DNA of 64,000 nt from Neglectibacter timonensis (GCF_900048895.1 NZ_LT160635.1:105238-169237), one strand, 5' to 3'. Numbered from the stretch's first letter, positions 17,353 to 26,509 are shown. Notes: generated from the letters alone by a model not told the origin. Translations and numbers: made by a program.

Positions 17353-18447
17353 TTACATCCCGGCTTCAGAGTATGGGTGGAACGCCTGCTGCCCTTTGCA
17401 TTTCTCCGTGCCGTAGCGCAGGGCTTCGTCCAGCAGGGCGCGAAGGCTTTCCGGCGGCGTGTCGGGGGTCATGTTGTTGCCCGCCGCCAAAATGAGCCGT
17501 CCTTCGGGACGGTAGTAGGTGTCAATCATAAACCGCACCTCTTCCCGTACCTCCTCCGGCGTGCCGTAGGGGATGATCTGCTGCACGTCGAACCCGGCCC
17601 AGAAGCAGAGCTGCCCGCCGAATTTTTCCGCGATTTCCCTTTCCTGCATGGTATATTTCTGGATGGGGTGCAGCACGTCCAGACCAATTTCAATGAGGTC
17701 CGGGATCATCATTTCGATGTTTCCGCAGGCGTGCAGCCAGAAATGCATGCCCAGCTGATGGGCGTACTCGATGAGCTCCCTGTAATAGGGCTTGAAAAAT
17801 TCCCGGAAGATTTCCAGAGAGAAAAAGGGCCCTTTCTGGGTGCCGATGTCGTCGCTGGTCCAGACGGCGTCCAAGCGGAGCTCCTCCCTTCCGCGCCGGA
17901 GCATGACCTTGTAAAAATCTGTCAGGGCCCGGAACAGCCGGTGCACCTTGTCGGGGGACTCGTAGAAATCGCACAGCGCGTTTTCCATGCCCCGCAGGGA
18001 CCAGAGCCGTTCAAACAGCCAGTACCACCAGAGCCCCACCCGGTAGGTCCCGTCGTCCGGCGGAACGTTTCCGGGAATCAGGCCTGGGTAACCAGGGTCG
18101 GGAAAATCCGCCAGCACCGCGTCCAGCTGGTCCCACTGCAGGGCTGTAACGGCATCCAGCGAGGTGTTCTCGGGGAAAAAATTGTCCACGTTCATCCACC
18201 GGTAGGAGGGGGCGTCCTTTGGAGCCTGAAAAACATCGGGGATTTTGAAATCAATCCTGGTGAAATCGCAGGGGCAGGAGTCCAGAATTTCCCGGATCAG
18301 GGGAGCCTTTTCCCCAAAGACAGAGGGATCGGCCCAATGCTGCACGGCAATGGGGACCCTGCGGGCACGGCCCTTTCCTTCGATCACCCCCGCCATTTCT
18401 TCCCTGGTCAGGGGCCTGTCAAATTCTGAAGAGATTCCGGTTGTCAT
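17353..18447 (-). CDS. Uroporphyrinogen decarboxylase (URO-D) family protein
   Basis: The 364-residue protein fits the URO-D/methylcobamide methyltransferase superfamily. It has a (beta/alpha)8-like order with the C-terminal YAHQLGMHFWLHACGNIEMM, then IPDLIEIGLDVLHPIQ, and RLILAAGNNMTPDTPPESL near the end. In gut Clostridia such stand-alone members are mostly corrinoid-dependent methyltransferases rather than haem enzymes, and no haem genes are nearby. The ATG at 18447 begins the conserved part; the frame is open further upstream but lacks family sequence. Confidence 0.8.
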   Translation of the reverse strand: MTTGISSEFDRPLTREEMAGVIEGKGRARRVPIAVQHWADPSVFGEKAPLIREILDSCPCDFTRIDFKIPDVFQAPKDAPSYRWMNVDNFFPENTSLDAVTALQWDQLDAVLADFPDPGYPGLIPGNVPPDDGTYRVGLWWYWLFERLWSLRGMENALCDFYESPDKVHRLFRALTDFYKVMLRRGREELRLDAVWTSDDIGTQKGPFFSLEIFREFFKPYYRELIEYAHQLGMHFWLHACGNIEMMIPDLIEIGLDVLHPIQKYTMQEREIAEKFGGQLCFWAGFDVQQIIPYGTPEEVREEVRFMIDTYYRPEGRLILAAGNNMTPDTPPESLRALLDEALRYGTEKCKGQQAFHPYSEAGM

Positions 18448-18720
18448 TTTGAGATCGCATCCTCTCTGTAAACGGACCGCCGTGCACTGCGGCGGCCCTT
18501 TCTTTTTCCAGCCTTCCGTCCCCTTCCGCAATTCCCGGCCAAGGGGGTTCTTGCTGCCATTATAGCGGATCTCGCGGGATCGTGCCAGGGCATTTTTTAA
18601 AATTCCCAAATGATCTTGGGGGATGGGAAGCGGACTGCTATGATAGGCGGGAAAAAGCGCAGGCGCACGGCCCCATAAAAAGTGGGGGAAAAAATTTTGC
18701 AAAAAAATGAAGTTTCCCTC
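18448..18720. other. Divergent intergenic region
   Basis: Separates the URO-D gene (minus) from the TipA-like regulator (plus). Beyond the MerR-type promoter at its right edge I see no gene. Confidence 0.4.
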
Positions 18721-18751
18721 TTGACCCTCACGCCGCGTGAGGGAGTAGGAT
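18721..18751 (+). promoter_or_regulatory. MerR-type promoter with palindromic 19-bp spacer
   Basis: TTGACC and TAGGAT are 19 bases apart, and CCCTCAC-GCCGC-GTGAGGG (18725-18743) fills the spacer. This is the classical arrangement twisted into activity by MerR proteins, and the CCCTCAC half-site is that of TipA/Mta/SkgA relatives. It supports autoactivation of the gene that follows. Confidence 0.88.
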
Positions 18752-18784
18752 AGAACCACGGTACCGGAAAGAAGGAGGATTTCC

Positions 18785-19549
18785 ATGGAGGAAGACAGGA
18801 ACAGAGAGCTGCTGCTGACCGTGAAGGAGACGGCCCGGCTTAGCGGTGTGAGCGTGCGCACGCTCCACTACTATGATGAGATCGGCCTGCTGCGGCCTGC
18901 CGAAGTGACCCAGGCCGGCTACCGGCTCTATGGGGAGCGGGAGCTCCTCCGGCTGCAGCAGATCCTGCTGTTCCGGGAACTGGAATTTCCCCTCAAAGAA
19001 ATAATGCCTCTGCTGGAAGCGGCGGAGACCGGCCGGAACAGTGCGCTGGAAAGACAGAAGTCCCTGTTGGAACTGAAGCGGGAGCGGCTTTCCGGGTTGA
19101 TCAGGCTGGTGGAAAACTTGATGAAAGGAGAACGGAACATGAATTTTGAGGCTTTTGACAAGAAGGAATACGAAGCGCGGCGCGACGCCTACGCGGAGGA
19201 GGCGCGGGAACGCTGGGGGGATACTGAGGCTTACCGGGAATCCCAGCGCAGGACTGCCGCTTACAAGGATGGGGACTGGACGGAAATTCAGGAAGAGATG
19301 GAGGGGATTTTCCGGCGGTTTGCGGACTGCATGGACCAGAGCCCGGAGCCGGCAGGGGCAAGGGGGCCGGCCGGCGAGCTGCAGGCATATCTCAGCCGGC
19401 GGTTTTACCTATGCACGCCGGAGATCCTTTCCGGGCTGGGGGAGATGTACGCGGCGGACCAGAGGTTCCGCGCCTATTTCGACAAAATCCGCCCCGGGCT
19501 GGCTGACTATGTGTCGGAGGCACTGAAGGCGCATGCGGCTTCCCTTTGA
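18785..19549 (+). CDS. TipA-like MerR regulator (MerR + TipAS domain)
   Basis: The 254-residue protein has an N-terminal MerR winged helix (residues about 10-78; TVKETARLSGVSVRTLHYYD), a long coiled coil (about 80-115) and a C-terminal TipAS domain (about 125-250), the helical antibiotic-binding fold. TipAS proteins bind thiopeptides and other drugs and switch on export or resistance genes. Its promoter shows the palindromic 19-bp spacer, so it probably activates itself. An internal ATG (19140) could give a free TipAS form as in TipA; GGAG precedes it. Confidence 0.9.
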   Translation: MEEDRNRELLLTVKETARLSGVSVRTLHYYDEIGLLRPAEVTQAGYRLYGERELLRLQQILLFRELEFPLKEIMPLLEAAETGRNSALERQKSLLELKRERLSGLIRLVENLMKGERNMNFEAFDKKEYEARRDAYAEEARERWGDTEAYRESQRRTAAYKDGDWTEIQEEMEGIFRRFADCMDQSPEPAGARGPAGELQAYLSRRFYLCTPEILSGLGEMYAADQRFRAYFDKIRPGLADYVSEALKAHAASL

Positions 19550-19860
19550 GCGGCCGCTGGTTAACGGATACCCAAAGGCTTACTGTGCATTCTGCGGACG
19601 GCTTTTGAACCTTTCTGCGTAAAAAACTTATCATCCTTTTGGCGTTGCGAGTACGGCAGTGTTTTTCGGGTTTTTACGGTATGCCTGAAATACGGCACAT
19701 AGGCCGTGCAATCGGTTTACGCAGCGCCTGCGGGGGGCCGGAAGATATTTTTCTTCCGGCCCTGTACTTTTCCGCCGGGTTGCTTTATACTGGACAGAAA
19801 CCCGTAAAATCGGGAATGCGTTTCCCGGGAGGGAGACACAAGAGAACAGGAGGGTGGGCC
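19550..19860. other. Intergenic with one hairpin
   Basis: Holds GGGCCGGAAGA pairing with TCTTCCGGCCC (19735-19762), likely a terminator for the TipA-like gene, then TATACT (19786-19791), a possible -10 for the methyltransferase operon with no good -35. A GCGGCCGC site lies at 19550-19557. Confidence 0.45.
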
Positions 19861-20652
19861 ATGCCGGAGAACGCGGAAATTGACGGCGGCAGGTTTTTTG
19901 ACTGGGGACGGGCTTCCCAGGAGTATGCCAAATATCGGGATATCTATCCGGAGGAGTTTTACCAAAGGATTGTTGGAGCCGGCCTGTGCGTCAAAGGGCA
20001 GAGGGTGCTGGATCTGGGCACGGGTACAGGGGTGCTGCCCCGCAATCTGTACCGGTACGGCGCGGAGTTCGTGGGTACGGATATTTCCCCCCAACAGATC
20101 GGGCAGGCCAGGGCGCTGTCCGCTGCGGGCGGTATGGATATTGCTTACGAATGCGTTGCTGCGGAGGAATGCAGATATCCAGACGGTTCCTTTGACGTGG
20201 CGACCGCCTGCCAGTGTTTTTTCTACTTCAACCACCAGGTGCTGGCGCCCAGGCTCAGCAGGATGCTGAAACCTGACGGGAGGCTGGCGCTGCTGTACAT
20301 GGCCTGGCTTCCCGGGGAGGACACCATAGCGGCTGCCAGTGAAAAGCTGGTGCTGCGGTACAATCCCTCCTGGTCGGGCGGCGGAGAGACACGGCACGAA
20401 ATTTTCGTGCCCCAGGTCTATGAACAGTATTTTGAGGCGGAGAGCAGCCAGGTCTTTGATCTGCAGGTCCCCTTTACCCGGGAAAGCTGGAACGGCCGGA
20501 TCAAGGCTTGCCGGGGAATCGGCGCGTCCCTGAGCGGGGAGGAGATCGCCGGGTTTGAACGGGAACACAGGGCGCTGCTGGCGGCCTGCGCGCCGGAGGA
20601 ATTCCAGATTCTCCATTATGCGGCAATCACGGTGCTGAAACGCAGGGTGTGA
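19861..20652 (+). CDS. Class I SAM-dependent methyltransferase
   Basis: The 263-residue protein has the SAM-binding motif VLDLGTGTGVLPRNL, the acidic end of strand two in EFVGTDISPQQIGQAR, and the DGSFDVATACQCFFYFN motif. It is a small-molecule methyltransferase of the UbiE/Methyltransf_11 type; the substrate is unknown. AGGAGG precedes the ATG, and the frame upstream (from 19639) lacks family sequence. An acetyltransferase and a second methyltransferase follow closely, suggesting one modification operon. Confidence 0.85.
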   Translation: MPENAEIDGGRFFDWGRASQEYAKYRDIYPEEFYQRIVGAGLCVKGQRVLDLGTGTGVLPRNLYRYGAEFVGTDISPQQIGQARALSAAGGMDIAYECVAAEECRYPDGSFDVATACQCFFYFNHQVLAPRLSRMLKPDGRLALLYMAWLPGEDTIAAASEKLVLRYNPSWSGGGETRHEIFVPQVYEQYFEAESSQVFDLQVPFTRESWNGRIKACRGIGASLSGEEIAGFEREHRALLAACAPEEFQILHYAAITVLKRRV

Positions 20653-20684
20653 TTTGGCTGCCTGCCGGGAAAGGGGCGGTAAGG

Positions 20685-21173
20685 ATGATGATGAAGGAAA
20701 TCACGCTGCGGGCCTACCGCAGCGAAGATCTGCCGGAGCTGCTGCGGCTCTTTCATGAGACAGTGCGGGAGGTCTGCGCGGGGGAATATACGCGGGAGCA
20801 GCGGGATGCCTGGGCGCCGCCGCCGGAACAGCTGGACACCGGGGCCTGGGATCGGAGCCTGCGGGCCCATGTGGCGCTGGTGGCTGAGGCGGAGGGAAGA
20901 ATCGCCGGTTTTGCAGACCTGGCCCCACCGGATTATCTGGACCGCCTTTACGTGGGGAAGGACTTCCAGCGCCGGGGCGTGGCTTCTGCTCTGGCGGAGG
21001 CGCTGGAAAAGGAGGCCTTCGGCCTGGGCGCAGAAGCGATACGGGTGCACGCGTCGCTGACGGCAAAGCCCTTTTTTGAAAAGAGGGGCTACCGGGTGGA
21101 AAGGGAGCAGACAGTCCGCTGCCGGGGCGTGGAGATGACGAATTTTGCGATGAAGAAAATCGGGCCGGGCTAA
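20685..21173 (+). CDS. GNAT-family N-acetyltransferase
   Basis: The 162-residue protein has the GNAT acetyl-CoA loop in LYVGKDFQRRGVASALAEAL (Q/RxxGxG/A) and the terminal beta strands with FFEKRGYRVEREQTV. It starts 33 bases after the preceding methyltransferase gene at one of three adjacent ATG codons (20685, 20688 or 20691). The substrate is unknown; neighbours are methyltransferases. Confidence 0.85.
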   Translation: MMMKEITLRAYRSEDLPELLRLFHETVREVCAGEYTREQRDAWAPPPEQLDTGAWDRSLRAHVALVAEAEGRIAGFADLAPPDYLDRLYVGKDFQRRGVASALAEALEKEAFGLGAEAIRVHASLTAKPFFEKRGYRVEREQTVRCRGVEMTNFAMKKIGPG

Positions 21174-21211
21174 AGCTGTCCGGCGCGGCCGGGAGAAAGG
21201 GGCGGTGGGGC

Positions 21212-21949
21212 GTGGAACAGAATTCCGTGCACAGGATCAACGGTTTGTATTGGGATACGGAGGGAAACCGCTATTTGGGGGCTGTGGTGCTTCCCCGGTA
21301 CGGGGCGTTCCTTTCGGAGGAGAAGTGCCGCCTGCTGGAGGATATGGCGGGGAAAAAGGTGCTGGAAATCGGCTGTGGGAACGGGCAGTCCCTGTGCTAT
21401 ATGGGGGAGCGGGGCGTTTCTGAACTCTGGGGCCTGGACCTCTCCCCGGAGCAGCTGGAAAGGGCAAAAGAGAATCTGGCGGCCCGGGGCATGAAGGCAA
21501 GGCTGGTCTGCGCCCCGATGGAGGAGGAATGCGGCCTGCCCGAGGCGTATTTCGACCTGGTCTATTCCATTTATGCCATCGGCTGGACCACTGATCTGGA
21601 GGGGACCTTCCACAGGATTGCCTCCTGCCTGAAAAAAGGCGGGACTTTCCTTTTCAGCTGGTCCCACCCCATCCACAAATGCGTGCAAAGGGAGGGGGAC
21701 AGGTTCGTCTTTCAGAAATCCTATTTTGACGGGTCCTGGTATACGGTGCCCGCTGATTTCTGCGGCGGGGAGCTGACCCTGTCGGACCGGACGCTTTCCG
21801 CCTACATCAACGCGCTGGCAGGAGCGGGCTTTGCCGTGGAGCGCCTGGAGGAAGAGCCCGAGGAGGCTCTGCTGGCGGGGGAAAGCGAACAGGCCCAAAG
21901 AGCAAGGCTGCTGCCCCTCACCTTTGCGCTCAAGGCCAGAAAGCTTTGA
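21212..21949 (+). CDS. Class I SAM-dependent methyltransferase
   Basis: The 245-residue protein carries VLEIGCGNGQSLCYM as the SAM-binding motif, LWGLDLSPEQLERAKENL after it, and a long C-terminal lid with SWSHPIHKC. It starts at GTG, with GGGGCGG upstream. It follows the acetyltransferase by 38 bases and is probably in the same operon. It is not a close copy of the methyltransferase at 19861. Confidence 0.83.
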   Translation: MEQNSVHRINGLYWDTEGNRYLGAVVLPRYGAFLSEEKCRLLEDMAGKKVLEIGCGNGQSLCYMGERGVSELWGLDLSPEQLERAKENLAARGMKARLVCAPMEEECGLPEAYFDLVYSIYAIGWTTDLEGTFHRIASCLKKGGTFLFSWSHPIHKCVQREGDRFVFQKSYFDGSWYTVPADFCGGELTLSDRTLSAYINALAGAGFAVERLEEEPEEALLAGESEQAQRARLLPLTFALKARKL

Positions 21950-22170
21950 AGAAAACCAGTTTTTCCGGAAAGCAGAGAGGAAAAGCGGAGAGAATCTCCT
22001 TTTAAAACCATGCAGACGTTTTTTGGATGGAGAATAAACAGAGAGAAGACGGCTGTGGGGATTGGCGGACTACAACCGGCTGTCTGCGGCGGTTTCCAAA
22101 AGCAGTTTGTGAGCGGGCTTACCAGCGGTTCGGTGAAAGGCTCAGATTACACATTTAGGGAGGATTTGTA

Positions 22171-22431
22171 ATGATGCAGGATAAAACCAGGAACGTGTAC
22201 GAAAAAAACGGGGGAATTCTCCGGCTTGTCCCGGTGTTTGTGCTCTGCGGGCGCTCCAGTATCACCCGGTTCATGAACGGCCGGCTGAGCGCCGGCGAAT
22301 ATTATGTGGGCGCCCCTGCGGCAGGCCGGGACGTGCGGGTGGAAAACCATTCGGAGTTTGAGCCCCTGGTCATGCTGAAGCACTTCTCCAATCATCCCGG
22401 CGTGCCCCAGGCTGAGAAAGGGGGCTGCTGA
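22171..22431 (+). pseudogene. Internally deleted remnant of a cupin-like sugar protein
   Basis: An 86-codon frame follows a good GGGAGGA site. The first part (MMQDKTRNVYEKNGGILRLVP) and last part (LSAGEYYVGAPAAGRD...NHSEFEPLVMLKHF) recall the two ends of a cupin-type protein of roughly 400 residues that I know from gut Firmicutes sugar clusters. The middle is absent, so this looks like an in-frame internal deletion. The match is from memory. It ends one base before the fucU ATG, so it could still be translated and coupled. Confidence 0.45.
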
Positions 22432-22432
22432 A

Positions 22433-22867
22433 ATGCTGCGCCATATTCCCAGGAACATTACCCCCGATTTGATGGATGTGCTGATGCGCATGGGCCATGG
22501 GGACGAAATTGTGTTCGGCGACGCCAATTTCCCGGCGGAATCCATGGGGCAAAGGGTGGTTCACGCAGAAGGAGACACCATTGAGAATCTGCTGGCTTCT
22601 ATTTTGCCCTTCTTCCCCCTGGACGACTATGTGGAGGAAAACGCGGTCCTCATGTCCGTTGTGGCGGGAAAAGGGGAGGAACCCGCCGTCTGGAACAAAT
22701 ACCGGGACCTGCTGGAACGGTATGACGAGGAAAAGGCGTTTACAGGCTTCTCCTTCCTGAGCCGCCAGGAGTTTTACGCCAGGGCCAGGACCGCAGTGGC
22801 GGTGGTGGCAACCGGTGAACGGGAAAAATATTCCAACATCATTCTGAAATTGGGCGTGGTGAAATAA
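22433..22867 (+). CDS. fucU: L-fucose mutarotase (FucU/RbsD family)
   Basis: The 144-residue protein begins MLRHIPRNITPDLMDVLMRM and has GHGDEIVFGDANFPAES with the family's catalytic His, plus RARTAVAVVATGEREKYSNI near the end. FucU interconverts the alpha and beta anomers of L-fucose (or related pyranoses) in the cytoplasm. It sits between a deleted cupin-like gene and a glycosidase-like gene, so the cluster probably served fucose or fucoside use. Confidence 0.88.
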   Translation: MLRHIPRNITPDLMDVLMRMGHGDEIVFGDANFPAESMGQRVVHAEGDTIENLLASILPFFPLDDYVEENAVLMSVVAGKGEEPAVWNKYRDLLERYDEEKAFTGFSFLSRQEFYARARTAVAVVATGEREKYSNIILKLGVVK

Positions 22868-22914
22868 CCGTGCGCGGCCTTAGCGGGAAAACCATAGATA
22901 AGGAGCGAAATGAA

Positions 22915-25005
22915 ATGAAACCTGAGATTGTCACCCTGGAAACAAGCAGCCTGGTATTGGGCTTTGACAGGAGCAGCGGCTCCCTGGTCAAGCTGTATTC
23001 CAAAGCGTCCAACTGGAATGTGATCAAGCGGCCCAAGCTGGGCCTGTCCTGGCGGATGATGCTGCCCCTGGAGGGGAAGCGCAACAACGAGGCCTGGGGC
23101 CATAAGCAGCCGGACGCGCCCCGGTGTGAGTGCACAGATGAAAGAATTGTCTTTACCTGGGACAGCATTACCACTGAGTTCGGCGGAAAAATGGATGTGA
23201 AGGTTACCGCTGAGTGCGCCGTTGAAAACGATCAGGCCGTGTTTCGGATGCACCTTTCCAACAGGTCCGGCTGCCTGATTGAGAACGTGTACTATCCCTA
23301 TATCGGGGATTTGTACCGCACCAACAACTGTGAATCCATGAAATTTGAACATGGCAGCTATATTGCCATGAAGACCTACTCCATGTACCCCATTTTCCCC
23401 AACTGCCAGGGAACCCACAGCGTGGATTATCCCACCCTGTGCGTGGAGGATCACATCAATCCGCCCATGAACCCCTTTGGGCTGATTTCGGACAACAATG
23501 GCAACGGCCTGTATTTGGGCGTTGCCGAGCGCCGGATGGAGGCGGCTACCTGGCACGCGGAATACCTGCCCGGGTGGCGCAATTCCAATGATTTCCGAGT
23601 GTTTGAGGAAGACACTGCGGCGGGAAAGGACGCTTACACCCGTTTTGCCGTCGGCCACCTGCCCTTTGTGGCCCCGGGGGACGACTTTGACCTGCTGGCT
23701 TTCTCCATGGAGGCCTACCGGGGCAGCTGGCATACCGGCGCTTCCTGCTACACCAAGGTGAGCAAACAGTGGAACCGCCTGCCTGCCCAGACGCCCGCCT
23801 GGGCGAAGGAGCCCCATTCCTGGCTGCAGATCCACATCAATTCTCCGGAGGACGAGCTGCGCATCCGGTTTAAGGACCTTCCTAAAATAGGAGAAGAGTG
23901 CAAAAAATACGGCGTCAAGGCCATCCAGCTGGTGGGCTGGAACCAGGGAGGCCAGGATAGGGGGAACCCCTCCCATACCCCGGACCCCCGTTTGGGAACT
24001 TTTGAGGAGCTGAAAGAGGCCATCCGGCAAATCCGGGAGATGGGCATCAAGCTCGTCCTATTCGCCAAGTTTGTGTGGGCCGATCAGTCCAATGAGGACT
24101 TTGAGGACGTGTACAAGGAGCTGGCCATCAAGGACCCCTACCAGAATTATTACGTGTATAAGGGCTACCAGTACATGACCCTGTCCCAGCTCACCAACGT
24201 CAATACCCGGCGGCTTATCCCCATGTGCTTTGGGGCTGAAAAATACCGGGAAATTTGCAACGCGGAGTTCCAAAAGTGTGTGGAGCTGGGCGCGGACGGC
24301 ATTTTGTACGACGAATGCCTGCACCATTCCCCCACCTTGTGCTGCTTTGACACCAGCCACGGCCACCGGTACGGCGCGTCCTCCTACGGCTGGGACGAGG
24401 ATTTGATCGAGGGCTTCCGGGAAATGGTAAAGGACAGGGAGTTCCTGATTGCCGGAGAGGCTGTTTACGATTTCCAGCACAATTACTACGACCTGTCCTA
24501 CGCCCGTACCTGGGGCCGGGATCACAAGCCGGTCAGCCGGTACATCCGTCCCGACGGCAATATCATGACGGCGGTTACCGGCTTTAACGACCGGGGGATG
24601 ATCAACCAGTGCCTGCTGAACCGGTATATCATCAGCTACGAGCCCTACATGTTCAAGGGCATGCTTTCCGATTACCCGGATACCGTGGATTACGGCCAGA
24701 AGATGGACGCCCTGCGCACCGATTTGCGGGAGTACTTTTGGGACGGCAGGTTCTGCGGCGGGCTGGGCGGTTCCGTACAGCTCGGCGACGGGGGAACCCT
24801 CGATTCCTACGCCGTGTACCAGAACGCCGGCGGCAGGCAGGGGATGGTCATCTGCAACTACGATGAGGAAAAATCCGTCTTTGTACTGCCCAGCCTGGAG
24901 AACGGCCGGAAGCTGAGCCGGTACCGTCTGGTTGACGACAGCGGGCTGACCCCCTTTGAGTCCGGGTTTGTCATCCCGCCCCGTTCCGCCGCCGCAGTGA
25001 TCTGA
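22915..25005 (+). CDS. DUF6259-like glycoside-hydrolase-type protein
   Basis: The 696-residue protein has an N-terminal beta-sandwich (about 1-270), then a (beta/alpha)8-like domain with AIQLVGWNQGGQDRGNPSHT and LGTFEELKEAIRQIREMGIK, followed by KLVLFAKFVWAD, DGILYDECLHHSP (candidate catalytic acid) and FLIAGEAVYDF. It ends in a small beta domain. This order matches DUF6259 proteins of gut bacteria, related to GH31/GH36-type clans. The enzyme has no signal peptide, so it would act on imported oligosaccharide. ATG 22915 is nine bases after AGGAG. Specificity cannot be inferred. Confidence 0.65.
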   Translation: MKPEIVTLETSSLVLGFDRSSGSLVKLYSKASNWNVIKRPKLGLSWRMMLPLEGKRNNEAWGHKQPDAPRCECTDERIVFTWDSITTEFGGKMDVKVTAECAVENDQAVFRMHLSNRSGCLIENVYYPYIGDLYRTNNCESMKFEHGSYIAMKTYSMYPIFPNCQGTHSVDYPTLCVEDHINPPMNPFGLISDNNGNGLYLGVAERRMEAATWHAEYLPGWRNSNDFRVFEEDTAAGKDAYTRFAVGHLPFVAPGDDFDLLAFSMEAYRGSWHTGASCYTKVSKQWNRLPAQTPAWAKEPHSWLQIHINSPEDELRIRFKDLPKIGEECKKYGVKAIQLVGWNQGGQDRGNPSHTPDPRLGTFEELKEAIRQIREMGIKLVLFAKFVWADQSNEDFEDVYKELAIKDPYQNYYVYKGYQYMTLSQLTNVNTRRLIPMCFGAEKYREICNAEFQKCVELGADGILYDECLHHSPTLCCFDTSHGHRYGASSYGWDEDLIEGFREMVKDREFLIAGEAVYDFQHNYYDLSYARTWGRDHKPVSRYIRPDGNIMTAVTGFNDRGMINQCLLNRYIISYEPYMFKGMLSDYPDTVDYGQKMDALRTDLREYFWDGRFCGGLGGSVQLGDGGTLDSYAVYQNAGGRQGMVICNYDEEKSVFVLPSLENGRKLSRYRLVDDSGLTPFESGFVIPPRSAAAVI

Positions 25006-25142
25006 ACGCCGGAGGCTGGAATAGGAAGGAAGATCGGCTGGGATTTTACGAAAAGGCAATGCCCAAAGCAATGTCTTATTTATCATTTTCTTTGAAGCAC
25101 GGCCGGTTCCGCCTGGTTTGGAAAATTCTGTTTACGGTCGAC

Positions 25143-25179
25143 AAAAGGGTGAGCGTTTGTCAGGGCGCTCACCCTTTTT
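25143..25179. terminator. Terminator between converging genes
   Basis: AAAAGGGTGAGCG pairs with CGCTCACCCTTTT around a ten-base loop, with A- and T-runs on both sides. It can serve both strands. The Nudix gene stop codon lies inside the right arm. Confidence 0.85.
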
Positions 25180-25672
25180 GAACCTTGTCTGGCAGCGGTC
25201 TGCCGTCCAGGACCGCCTCCCGCAGGGAGTCCCCCTCGTAGCGGAGCTTCAGGGAGAAAAAGGGCGCGCCGCCGGCCAGAAGGTCTAAAAAGATCCTGTC
25301 TCCGTCCCACAGGTTCAGGCCGCCCAGCTCCGATTTTTTCACCCATTCCAGCCTGCCCTCGTCGCAGTCCCGAAGCTCGCCTGTAAAGCCGTCCGCGGTA
25401 TAGAGGCACATGTATTCCGTTCCGAAGCCAGCCTGGGAAAAGGTGACGAGCCCGCGGAACTGGAAGGAGGTGAGGGTGAGGCCGGTTTCCTCCCGCGCTT
25501 CCCGCAAAAGGCATTCCTCCGGACTTTCCCCCTCTTCAAAATGGCCGCCTATGCCGATCCATTTTCCCTCGTTGACATCATCCTTTTTCACATTGCGGTG
25601 CAGCATTAAATAGCTGCCGTCCCGCTCCACATAGCAGAGCGTGGTCATGCAGGAGCGCTTTATCATTGGCAC
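25169..25672 (-). CDS. Nudix hydrolase (MutT-like, 8-oxo-dGTP diphosphatase type)
   Basis: The 167-residue protein has a complete Nudix box (about residues 43-65): GGHFEEGESPEECLLREA then REETGL, with all key Glu and Arg residues. The TTLCYVERDGSYLMLHR start is typical of MutT-related sanitising enzymes. It hydrolyses nucleoside diphosphate derivatives in the cytoplasm. No operon partner is evident. Confidence 0.9.
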   Translation of the reverse strand: MPMIKRSCMTTLCYVERDGSYLMLHRNVKKDDVNEGKWIGIGGHFEEGESPEECLLREAREETGLTLTSFQFRGLVTFSQAGFGTEYMCLYTADGFTGELRDCDEGRLEWVKKSELGGLNLWDGDRIFLDLLAGGAPFFSLKLRYEGDSLREAVLDGRPLPDKVQKG

Positions 25673-25694
25673 AGCCCTTCCTTTCTTTATTCGC

Positions 25695-25721
25695 CCCGCA
25701 GGAAAACCTGCGGGCCTTTTT
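25695..25721. terminator. Hairpin with T-run between two minus-strand genes
   Basis: CCCGCAGG-AAAA-CCTGCGGG is followed by CCTTTTT on the plus strand. Both flanking genes are on the minus strand, so its role is unclear. A second stem (AACGCCTTTCC/GGAAAGGCGTT) lies nearby at about 25738-25768. Confidence 0.5.
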
Positions 25722-25791
25722 GGAGTTCAGCGGGCAAACGCCTTTCCCACGGCGCGGAAAGGCGTTCCGGCGAGGGGAGGCGGGCAGCCTG

Positions 25792-26253
25792 CTATTCAAT
25801 ATTTTTCAACCCGCGGTAGAGCTCGTCGAAGGAGGCCCTTCCCGCGCACCTCCCGAAGGAAAGCTCCCTGTTCTCGCCGAATTCCAGCAGGAAGCATTTG
25901 GCCAGCTCCTCCACGGTTTGTTCCAGCGCCTGGAAAAACTGGCGGCTGGCAAATTGATACCCGGCGCTGCCCTCTTCCATATGGCTGACAATCGGGGATT
26001 CCGTCACCTGGTCAAGGGGGTAGAGCTTCAGGTGAAGCAGCTCATGGACGATCACCTCTTCCAGATTTTCCTGCTTCGGGCTTGCGATGTTCAGCAAGAA
26101 GATGGCTTTCCGGTCATCGCAGTCCACCTTGAAGTCTCCGGTCTTGTTCCAGGAAGGATCCTCAGAAAATTCCAATTTTACATCCCAGCCGGGGGTGATT
26201 CTCAGCCTGCGGCACCAGGTTTCAAATAACCTGTTCAGTTCGTCTTTTTCCAT
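25792..26253 (-). CDS. Small zinc-metallopeptidase-like protein (HExxH)
   Basis: The 153-residue protein has VIVHELLHLKLYPLD (an HExxH zinc site) at about residue 80, after a beta-rich start (GWDVKLEFSEDPSW). It ends in a helical part with FFQALEQTVEELAKCFLLEF. It resembles short intracellular metallopeptidases of Firmicutes, though I cannot name the family. I start at MEKDELN, whose AGGAGGT lies just upstream, and exclude a GC-rich N-terminal extension. Confidence 0.65.
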   Translation of the reverse strand: MEKDELNRLFETWCRRLRITPGWDVKLEFSEDPSWNKTGDFKVDCDDRKAIFLLNIASPKQENLEEVIVHELLHLKLYPLDQVTESPIVSHMEEGSAGYQFASRQFFQALEQTVEELAKCFLLEFGENRELSFGRCAGRASFDELYRGLKNIE

Positions 26254-26509
26254 AGGGAAAACCTCCTGTCGTTGCCACCTGCGGTGGGCGAGCCGCGCTC
26301 CCCAGCTTCCGGGAGTTCCAGCCCGCCGCATGCGCTGTATGTTTCTGCGGCTATTATATCACAGCGGGAGTACTCCGGCAAACCATGGTAGATATGCCTG
26401 TCCTCCGCTGTCAGACTGAAAGATGATATAGAGTAATATAATTACTTATTAACAGAGCCTATTCGTTTTTACGGTCTGACCCTTTTTGCCAGAAAAACAA
26501 ACTTTTATA

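Noticed and set aside
17272..18429. A 385-codon plus-strand frame opposite the URO-D gene
   Set aside because: It begins inside repeat A and is antisense to a conserved protein.
18448..18861. N-terminal extension of the URO-D frame
   Set aside because: It crosses the promoter of the TipA-like gene and has no family sequence.
22774..24030. A 418-codon minus-strand frame opposite the DUF6259-like gene
   Set aside because: Shadow without ribosome site or domains.
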